Assembly: GCA_937922955.1 (NCBI GenBank)
Contig: CALAKO010000249.1
Span: forward strand, 1-10,667
Direction: 5' to 3'
Length of the DNA stretch: 10,667 bases
DNA from: an uncultured Peptococcaceae bacterium
GTDB lineage: Bacteria; Bacillota; Peptococcia; Peptococcales; Peptococcaceae
The translations under genes were made by a program, and so were the position numbers. The notes below the pieces were generated by a model, which saw only the letters and a list, made by a program, of their open reading frames with translations, made no database searches and was not told the DNA's origin. This document shows positions 6,278-10,667 of this stretch, piece by piece (the first letter of the stretch is position 1; the number at the start of each line of letters is the position of its first letter).

Positions 6278-7303
6278 CTAGTACGTGATAATTGCCTGAA
6301 CAATCTCCTGAACATCGCACAATCCATTGCCGACATATCGCCCGGTATCGGAATCGAATACGGTGTTATCATACGGACTCAACAATTGATCTTCATCAAA
6401 ATATTGGCTCAAGCGATTGTGATAGTCCGCTTCTGAAATTGGCATGTCGTTCCAATAATATTGGTAACTTGGCGTTGGGTATCCACCGGCCAGCATTTCA
6501 TAGGTAAAGTAATCAACAAGCGGCATCGCTCCGTCTTGAATGGTTCGAATTTCGTTATAATAATAGCCCATATTGCCACCAGTGGAGCTAAAAATATTTT
6601 GGCCTTCAACATAGCGGAAGCCGCCGATCCACATCCATTGTTCAACAACATGCCCGTTGCTGTATGTGCATAAGGTATCTCCCTGGGCGGTGCATCCAAA
6701 GCCGCTGTACAGCTCGGGAATGGCGTCACCGTTCACGTCGACCAATTTATAATGGTAATATTTTGATGACTGACTACCAAAATTTGTTGCCCAGTAATTC
6801 AGTTTGTCGTTGATATAGTCAATATAGGCCTCTTTCCATGCATCGGTCGAATAGGTGCTGTCCATAATATAGACCACATCCGCATCGCCGTACCATTCCA
6901 CCTGGCAGTTAAAGGATTCCGCAACGATGCGAACCGGCACCATGGTTCTTGAGTTAATAATCTGCGGCGCCACCTCGCTCTCATAAATGTCGCCATTTTT
7001 GTACACCTGCTTGCTGCCAATCGTCATGACAATGGTATCATTGCCTTTGCTGCTGACAATCACACCATTTTCCCACGACACATTGGCACCAAGAGCCTCA
7101 AAAATAACACGCAGCGGCACCAGCGTTCTGCCATTGATGATGACAGGCGGCTGATCGCAATCGAGCTGCTGATCATTGAACATAATGGCGATGCCGTTCG
7201 ACGCTGTGTTGTTCGACGCAGCAGGTGCCGCCGCAGAAGCCGGAACAATAAAGTTGAGCGATAAAACGGCCATTAATACAACAGTTAGTAGTTTTTTTCT
7301 CAT
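6278..7303 (-). CDS. Secreted protein with copper-amine-oxidase-N-type domain
   Basis: 341 residues. Signal peptide: basic MRKK, a hydrophobic core (about 5-20), and a likely cleavage after ASA (22-24), so it is exported. Residues about 38-150 match the Cu_amine_oxidN1 domain, a non-enzymatic wall or stalk domain common in Clostridia, with two repeats of its hallmark: GRTLVPLRVIFEALGANVSW (58-77) and SRTMVPVRIVAESFNCQVEW (118-137). The C-terminal half (about 155-341) is aromatic-rich and has DVNGDAIPEL (189-198), like the calcium loops of EF-hand or FG-GAP-type proteins; its function is unknown to me. No oxidase active site is present, so despite the domain name there is no reason to call it an enzyme. 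The ATG at 7303 has an AGGGGCGG-like site about 6 nt upstream. A terminator follows directly. Confidence 0.88.
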   Translation of the reverse strand: MRKKLLTVVLMAVLSLNFIVPASAAAPAASNNTASNGIAIMFNDQQLDCDQPPVIINGRTLVPLRVIFEALGANVSWENGVIVSSKGNDTIVMTIGSKQVYKNGDIYESEVAPQIINSRTMVPVRIVAESFNCQVEWYGDADVVYIMDSTYSTDAWKEAYIDYINDKLNYWATNFGSQSSKYYHYKLVDVNGDAIPELYSGFGCTAQGDTLCTYSNGHVVEQWMWIGGFRYVEGQNIFSSTGGNMGYYYNEIRTIQDGAMPLVDYFTYEMLAGGYPTPSYQYYWNDMPISEADYHNRLSQYFDEDQLLSPYDNTVFDSDTGRYVGNGLCDVQEIVQAIITY

Positions 7304-7683
7304 AGTTTCCGCCCCTTTTCTAAAAATCCCCCTGTTTGCTCTCTCCTAATCGCTGCTCACCAGGACGGCACTGCGCCATTGTGCATGAACACCGTTTTGC
7401 TCAAGGCCAACGTCGGTATTGTCGTGCGCGTCCGTCACCGTCCCGCCGAACGTGTGCCTTCAGCCAAACCAATGCAGGTCGGTTGTTTCGTTGTTCTACG
7501 ATGCCTCCCCCTCTTAATCATCGACCTTCGCTAGAAACATTCGTTCCTTGTTGTATGCTTTTATTATATAGGACATCCGCACGCTGCACCACTAAATTTT
7601 TTAATTATTTGATTTTTCATCGATTTTCTTCGGCAAAACAGAAAAATTTGCCGTCGTCCGTCAGCAAAGGCAACGACCACCGC
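7304..7683 (-). other. Long non-coding leader / intergenic region
   Basis: 380 bp between the CuAO-N gene and the upstream terminator. A perfect -10 (TATAAT, minus strand 7568-7563) is the best promoter candidate, but I see no good -35 at 16-18 nt. If it is used, the mRNA has a leader of about 250 nt. I recognise no riboswitch class in it (checked by eye for cobalamin, TPP and c-di-GMP core motifs). Short ATG ORFs of 9-28 codons exist on the minus strand without convincing ribosome sites. Confidence 0.4.
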
Positions 7684-7730
7684 AAAAAAACACCACCCTC
7701 TCACTGCTGCCAAGCAGGAAAAGGTGGTGT
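7684..7730 (-). terminator. Terminator after the small membrane protein and tRNA-like element
   Basis: Minus strand ACACCACC (7730-7723) pairs with GGTGGTGT (7697-7690), with an inner CTGC/GCAG stem, then a run of T over 7690-7684. The plus strand has no U-run after the stem, so the direction is clear. Confidence 0.88.
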
Positions 7731-7738
7731 CCTGTTGC

Positions 7739-7832
7739 TGGAGATAAGGGGATTCGAACCCCGTATGCGGGAGAGTGCATCGCCAAAATGTGCGTCCATC
7801 GCAAGCACGCTCCTCCCCCCCTACGGCTATCC
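7739..7832 (-). pseudogene. Degenerate tRNA-like element (class II, Ser-like size), probably a tRNA pseudogene
   Basis: The 3' part is clearly tRNA-like on the minus strand: T-arm CGGGG-TTCGAAT-CCCCT (7763-7747) with the conserved TTCGAAT loop, then acceptor strand TATCTCC (7746-7740) and discriminator A7739; CCA is not encoded. The expected 5' acceptor GGAGATA is not found; GGATAG (7832-7827) could be it with 2 nt lost. GGAGC and an ATGC/GCAT variable-arm stem are present, and the 94-nt span fits a serine tRNA, but no normal 7-nt anticodon loop can be formed. So either a decayed tRNA or the 3' fragment left at an integration site. It overlaps the stop codon of the small gene before it and is followed by a terminator. 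Confidence 0.45.
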
Positions 7833-7994
7833 ACGATTGATGCAGCCTTTTACGCCATGAATAAAAAACAAAACCGCACACACACACTGAGCAAGTGCCA
7901 GCCCTTCTCTGCCCTCCGAATAGAAGCTCCACGCCGCCAGGCTCCAAATGATTCCTCCGAAAATCCAGCAAATTGAGAAGAGATAATTTTTCAT
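7827..7994 (-). CDS. Small two-helix membrane protein, 55 residues
   Basis: Minus strand ATG at 7994 with AAAGGGTG about 6 nt upstream. The product starts MKNYLFSICWIFGGIIWSLA and ends CINRG. Two hydrophobic segments are clear, about residues 4-24 and 36-49, joined by a polar SEGREG turn: a helical hairpin in the membrane. It resembles the many small hypothetical two-TM proteins of Firmicutes, with no known role that I can name. The stop codon (TAG) lies in the first bases of the tRNA-like element. It has its own terminator downstream and no close gene upstream, so it is probably monocistronic. Codon sense, ribosome site and membrane pattern together make it real; function unknown. Confidence 0.75.
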   Translation of the reverse strand: MKNYLFSICWIFGGIIWSLAAWSFYSEGREGLALAQCVCAVLFFIHGVKGCINRG

Positions 7995-8012
7995 TCTTTT
8001 CACCCTTTACGG

Positions 8013-8026
8013 TTAGTTTAAGCTAA
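8013..8026. promoter_or_regulatory. Short imperfect palindrome upstream of the small membrane protein
   Basis: TTAGTTTAAGCTAA, near-symmetric, 19 nt upstream of the ATG at 7994. It could be an operator. The only -10 candidate nearby is TAAAAT (minus strand 8043-8038), without a good -35. Weak evidence. Confidence 0.25.
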
Positions 8027-8144
8027 TCACTTTCTTGATTTTACCAGATTGCTCGCGCATATTCCACTCAAATCGCTCTCGTTGTCGCCTGCAAACACAC
8101 CACTCCTTTTCCACCGCTGTGCCATTCATGAGGCAAAGCCTCGC

Positions 8145-8196
8145 AAAACACCACCGCCCCCGCCTCTGCGGCCTGCAGAAACGGGGGCGGTGTTTT
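8145..8196 (-). terminator. Terminator of the zinc-ribbon/methyltransferase operon
   Basis: Minus strand AAAACACCGCCCCCG (8196-8182) pairs with CGGGGGCGGTG...TGTTTT down to 8145, with a 3-nt bulge and an inner CTGC/GCAG stem. It ends in UUUU. It begins inside the stop codon of the methyltransferase gene. Confidence 0.88.
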
Positions 8197-8797
8197 AGCG
8201 CACGAGGTAGGCGTTGAGCCAGGGCTGGCTGCGATGGCGGGTGTCCTGGGTGAGGCTGGTGGCAGCCAGGTGCAGCTCGGGCACTTGGGCGAGCAGGGCA
8301 CGCAGGCCATCCTCGGTGAGATCGGTGAAATAGCGGCCGCCGCGCTCGCCGCTCGTGCTGCCGTATTTGAACGAGGCGTAGAAGCAGCCGCCGGGGCTCA
8401 GGTGCGGCGCCAGTCTGCGCAGCACCTGCACGATCTCCGGCGTGGTCAGGTGCAGCAGCGAGGCGCAGGCCCAGATGCCGTCGAAGATGCCGTCGGGCTC
8501 GTAGTCCTCAAACCTCGCACAGACCACCTCCTGCCCCAGATAGGCCGCCGCCCGCTCGCACAGCGCTGGCGCGCCGTCCACCGCCACCACCTCATAGCCC
8601 CGCTCCAGAAAGGCCTTGCTGTCGCGGCCCGAGCCACAGCCCAGGTCGAGAAGGCGGCCCCCAGGGCGCACGCGCGTCAGAAACGCCTCGTGCAGCACGC
8701 GCATGTCCGCCGCCTGCGTCTGCGCCACAAACTCCTCGGCGCAGCGCTCGTAATAGGCCAGCGTCGCCGTGCTCGGGCGCAGCCCGTCGCGGCTCAT
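8195..8797 (-). CDS. Class I SAM-dependent methyltransferase
   Basis: 200 residues from the ATG at 8797. Motif I LLDLGCGSGRDS (49-60) binds S-adenosylmethionine, D74 in VVAVDGAP fits the acidic residue that binds the ribose, then FDGIWACASLLHL (105-117), LSPGGCFYASFKYG (133-146) and the C-terminal RSQPWLNAYLVR. The whole reads like a compact Methyltransf_11/25-type family of about 200 residues. The substrate is unknown. The frame stays open upstream to 8983, but that part overlaps the zinc-ribbon gene and lacks any family motif, while the ATG at 8797 overlaps its stop as ATGA, the signature of translational coupling. Likely co-transcribed from the promoter at 9099-9071. Confidence 0.9.
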   Translation of the reverse strand: MSRDGLRPSTATLAYYERCAEEFVAQTQAADMRVLHEAFLTRVRPGGRLLDLGCGSGRDSKAFLERGYEVVAVDGAPALCERAAAYLGQEVVCARFEDYEPDGIFDGIWACASLLHLTTPEIVQVLRRLAPHLSPGGCFYASFKYGSTSGERGGRYFTDLTEDGLRALLAQVPELHLAATSLTQDTRHRSQPWLNAYLVR

Positions 8798-9009
8798 TGG
8801 AACTTGTCCTTCAAGGCCCGCAGATCCGCCTTGTCGATCCACTCTTCCGAATAGCCGCAGCGGCCGCACACATAGCGATGCACCAGCACCGCCGAAAAAT
8901 TCGTCCAGCCCAGCTGAATGTTGTTGCCTGCGCCATAAGCCCCAGCCTTGCCCGGCACATGGATGATGTCGGTGCTCTGGCATTTTGGGCAGATGTGACT
9001 TTGTTTCAT
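8794..9009 (-). CDS. Small zinc-ribbon protein, 71 residues
   Basis: Starts MKQSHICPKCQSTDIIHVPG. C7/C10 (CPKC) and C48/C51 (CGRC) form a four-cysteine zinc ribbon. The middle GAYGAGNNIQLGW and the end CGYSEEWIDKADL look like a conserved family of small Firmicutes zinc-ribbon proteins of unknown role. The ATG at 9009 has AAGGAG 8 nt upstream; the open frame continues to 9129, but the added part runs through the promoter and lacks motifs. Its stop overlaps the methyltransferase start by 4 nt, so the two products are probably made in a fixed ratio. A partner or nucleic-acid-binding role is possible but not shown. Confidence 0.85.
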   Translation of the reverse strand: MKQSHICPKCQSTDIIHVPGKAGAYGAGNNIQLGWTNFSAVLVHRYVCGRCGYSEEWIDKADLRALKDKFQ

Positions 9010-9070
9010 GATGGTCGCTCCTTTTCTGATCCCGGTTGCAGCGCCGCCCAGCGCGAACGCTCTTTCTTTA

Positions 9071-9099
9071 ATAATACCCGCCCGCTCCACGCTTGGCAA
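9071..9099 (-). promoter_or_regulatory. Promoter of the zinc-ribbon/methyltransferase operon
   Basis: Minus strand TTGCCA (9099-9094; 5 of 6 to consensus), 17-nt spacer, TATTAT (9076-9071; 5 of 6). Start of transcription near 9064 gives a leader of about 55 nt that carries the AAGGAG site. Confidence 0.65.
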
Positions 9100-9189
9100 T
9101 CCTCCCCGCCGCAAAAATCGCCCACGCAAGATGGCGCATCATGTCACTCGCGTTTGGCTTATACTGTTCCCAGAGCCGCCGCTCTCCAC

Positions 9190-9224
9190 AAAAAAATCAC
9201 CCTGCGCATCGTACGCAGGGTGAT
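9190..9224 (-). terminator. Terminator of the SLH gene/repeat transcript
   Basis: ATCACCCTGCG (9196-9206), 7-nt loop, CGCAGGGTGAT (9214-9224); the minus strand continues with seven U. No other terminator is visible between it and the SLH stop at 9603, so the repeat region is probably part of the SLH mRNA. Confidence 0.92.
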
Positions 9225-9239
9225 TGAGAAAGGAGGTTA

Positions 9240-9353
9240 TCATTCGTTTTCATTGTTAGTTTGCGAGATATCTCTGCAATCCCTTCGGGACTCCTCTGGA
9301 CTAGCTTCGCGTCGTAGCTCGGAGAAAAGCTTGATTAATTTGTCAGCTTCCAT
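9240..9353 (-). CDS. Possible 37-residue ORF in the repeat region
   Basis: Reads MEADKLIKLFSELRREASPE and ends SQTNNENE. Charged and likely helical. Its ATG overlaps the stop of the preceding open frame (TAATG), but there is no convincing ribosome binding site, and equivalent frames in the neighbouring repeat units are broken (ATG GAA GCA TAG at 9559). I do not recognise a family. It may be a chance frame in a repeat. Confidence 0.25.
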   Translation of the reverse strand: MEADKLIKLFSELRREASPEESRRDCRDISQTNNENE

Positions 9354-9559
9354 TACTCAGAGAGATAACGCTGCAAAATGGCAGCCACCTGAGCTCGCGT
9401 CCTTTCAGGACTAGCTCGGAGCAACGCAGGAAGGCATTGACAGCGTTCATTTCTCAAAGCCACGTTGCTGAAAATTGTTAGCACCGCGATCTCGCGTCCC
9501 TTCGGGACTAGCGCATGTCGGCTAATGCCTTTTCGACACTTTTTTGTCTATGCTTCCAT
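9256..9559 (-). repeat. Three decayed ~100-bp tandem repeat units related to an SLH gene 3' end
   Basis: Units run approximately 9559-9455, 9450-9354 and 9353-9256. Each starts with ATG (ATGGAAGC in the first and last) and holds GCTAGTCC followed by a mini-hairpin. The hairpin covaries: GTCCC-GAA-GGGAC at 9495-9508 and GTCCT-GAA-AGGAC at 9398-9411. Two units end like an SLH gene: 9256-9280 matches the true gene end at 9603-9627 at 23 of 25 positions (encoding LQRYLAN plus stop), and the middle unit encodes TRAQVAAILQRYLSE plus stop. Best explained as remnants of duplicated gene ends or a dispersed intergenic repeat. Confidence 0.65.
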
Positions 9560-9602
9560 CACGTTTTCTCCATCCTTTGAGAGCGCGTCGTCGTCGTCAT
9601 TA

Positions 9603-10667
9603 TTAGTTTGCGAGATACCGCTGCAATACACTCGCCACTTCTGCTCTGGTTGTGGTGCCTTGTGGACGCAGGGTGCTGTCCTCGTAGCCTCCAATCAGAC
9701 CACTGCCAACCACCCATTCAACGGACTCTTTCGCCCAGTTGCTGACGTTGGCGGCATCGGTGTAGGTGCTGAGGTCGCCGCTGGTGCTCACATCCATCCC
9801 CTTGTACTGCGCGTAGTTGCGCAGGATGGCGGCGAGTTGTTCGCGGGTGATGGCGGTGTTTGGCTGGAAGGTGCCGTCGTCGAAGCCGTTGACGACACCG
9901 ACGCTGGCTGCCCAGTTCACAGCCTGGGCGTACCAGTCGCCGTCGGCCACGTCGGTGAAGTCGCCAGCGCTGGCCGCTGGGCTGCCTTCGAGACGATGGA
10001 GCACAGCCACGAGCATGGCGCGGCTAAGCGACGTGTTTGGCTCAAAGGTGGTTGCCGAGGTGCCGGTCATGAGGCCATTTTCGAAGACGAAGCAGACCGG
10101 GTCGTAGAACCAGTCGCCCTCGCTCACATCGGTGAATGGCAGTTCCACAACGCCATGGTTGTGGTCGTCGATGACGATGGCGTACTGGCTGGCGTGGCTG
10201 AACGCCAGAGACACGCTGCCATCGTCGCCGATTTCCGCCGCCGTTTCAAAGGTCATGGCGTTGGCGTCCTCGTTGTCCCCCAGGGGACCTTCTCTGCCGG
10301 CTTCGCCGTCATTCACCTTGAAATGATACAAGTTCGCCCAAAGACCGGCGTTCTCTGCGCCCAATGGGGCGGTCAGGGTCATGGTGAAGCCAAAGGCACC
10401 GTTGTGCGCCAATTCTACCTGCACACTGCCGTGCTCGCCAGTGATGGCGTTGATGATGTCCACCGGAATGCCGTCGCTGTTCATCGTCACGCCCATGTCG
10501 ATGTCGGTGAAGTCAGCATCCTCAGGAATGTCCGTGCCGTTCACCGTCCAGGACACACCGTCGCCCAGGTCAACCACCAGGGTCACTTCCTTGCCTGCAA
10601 GGGTTTCAAACACTTCTTTGTCCAGCTTGGTGCTGCCGCTGGAAAGATCCACCGTCACCGTCTCGCC
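9603..10667 (-). CDS. SLH-domain surface protein, C-terminal 354 residues (cut by window edge)
   Basis: The frame is open at the edge (GET precedes the first in-frame Met codon at 10658), so the N-terminus and any signal peptide are missing. Numbering from that Met, three SLH domains lie at the C-terminus: about 174-225 (FTDVSEGDWFYDPVCFVFEN, then GLMTGT, FEPNTSLSRA), 233-287 (FTDVADGDWYAQAVNWA, FQPNTAITREQLAAIL) and 298-349 (YTDAANVSNWAKESVEWV, TTTRAEVASVLQRYL). SLH triplets hold proteins to the secondary cell-wall polymer. Residues 1-165 form acidic beta-rich domains (for example EVTLVVDLGDGVSWTVNG) of the type often found just before SLH domains in Clostridia; no enzymatic motif is seen. 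No terminator follows the stop until 9224. Confidence 0.93.
   Translation of the reverse strand, partial: GETVTVDLSSGSTKLDKEVFETLAGKEVTLVVDLGDGVSWTVNGTDIPEDADFTDIDMGVTMNSDGIPVDIINAITGEHGSVQVELAHNGAFGFTMTLTAPLGAENAGLWANLYHFKVNDGEAGREGPLGDNEDANAMTFETAAEIGDDGSVSLAFSHASQYAIVIDDHNHGVVELPFTDVSEGDWFYDPVCFVFENGLMTGTSATTFEPNTSLSRAMLVAVLHRLEGSPAASAGDFTDVADGDWYAQAVNWAASVGVVNGFDDGTFQPNTAITREQLAAILRNYAQYKGMDVSTSGDLSTYTDAANVSNWAKESVEWVVGSGLIGGYEDSTLRPQGTTTRAEVASVLQRYLAN

Noticed and set aside
7684..7832. tmRNA (ssrA) 3' end
   Set aside because: The T-arm looks similar, but there is no tag-peptide reading frame, no expected 5' domain, and the span is far too short.
7564..7971. 135-residue minus-strand ORF and the plus-strand frame over the same region
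   Set aside because: Out of frame with the membrane protein; they read through the tRNA-like element and the terminator, and their odd composition comes from these.
8798..8983. 62-residue N-terminal extension of the methyltransferase
   Set aside because: It overlaps the zinc-ribbon gene in another frame and has no family motif; the ATGA-coupled ATG at 8797 starts right before the family-like N-terminus.
9010..9129. 40-residue N-terminal extension of the zinc-ribbon protein
   Set aside because: It runs through the likely promoter and leader; the ATG at 9009 has a well-placed AAGGAG.
9077..9148. 24-residue minus-strand ORF MMRHLAWAIFAAGRIAKRG...
   Set aside because: Weak ribosome site, overlaps the predicted promoter of the zinc-ribbon operon, and nothing else supports it.
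9253..9414. Plus-strand frame after the strong AAAGGAGGTT site
   Set aside because: The nearest usable start is a TTG 16 nt from the site, the product has no known features, and it reads through the repeat units on the opposite strand of the SLH-like endings.

Overview
The window reads as chromosomal DNA of a GC-rich, low-GC-phylum Gram-positive (Clostridia-like, Bacillota). The basis is strong AGGAGG-type ribosome binding sites, sigma-A-type promoters, an S-layer-homology (SLH) surface protein, a secreted copper-amine-oxidase-N-type protein, and a type I-C CRISPR-Cas operon. Every gene I accept lies on the minus strand, so the window is read from right to left.

Right to left: (1) 10667-9603, the C-terminal part of an SLH surface protein, cut by the window edge. 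(2) 9559-9240, three decayed ~100-bp tandem repeat units that resemble the 3' end of the SLH gene in places, closed by a terminator at 9224-9190. (3) 9099-8145, promoter, small zinc-ribbon protein and SAM-dependent methyltransferase, translationally coupled, with a terminator. (4) 7994-7684, a 55-residue two-helix membrane protein, then a degenerate tRNA-like element and a terminator. (5) 7683-6236, a long non-coding leader, a secreted CuAO-N-domain protein and its terminator. (6) 6130-5939, a non-coding RNA locus described below. (7) 5928-1, a near-consensus promoter driving cas3-cas5c-cas8c-cas7c-cas4, the usual type I-C order; cas4 is cut by the window edge, and cas1, cas2 and the CRISPR array are not seen.

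The most interesting item is the ~160-nt minus-strand RNA locus between the CuAO-N gene and cas3. It holds one CRISPR-repeat-like unit (6096-6059) with type I-C architecture: GU, a 9-bp hairpin, then the 11-nt handle UGGAUUGAAAA. A spacer-like segment starts directly after the handle, at 6058. Its first 17 nt match the cas3 promoter (5900-5916, across the -10 box) at 16 positions. The matched site is flanked by TTC, the standard type I-C PAM, and the one mismatch is at position 12, a base type I Cascades flip out of the heteroduplex. The element has its own promoter and sits before a strong terminator. I infer a CreR-like crRNA that directs the type I-C effector to repress its own operon. The general class (CreA/CreR CRISPR-like regulatory RNAs) is known from recall; this locus I inferred from the bases.
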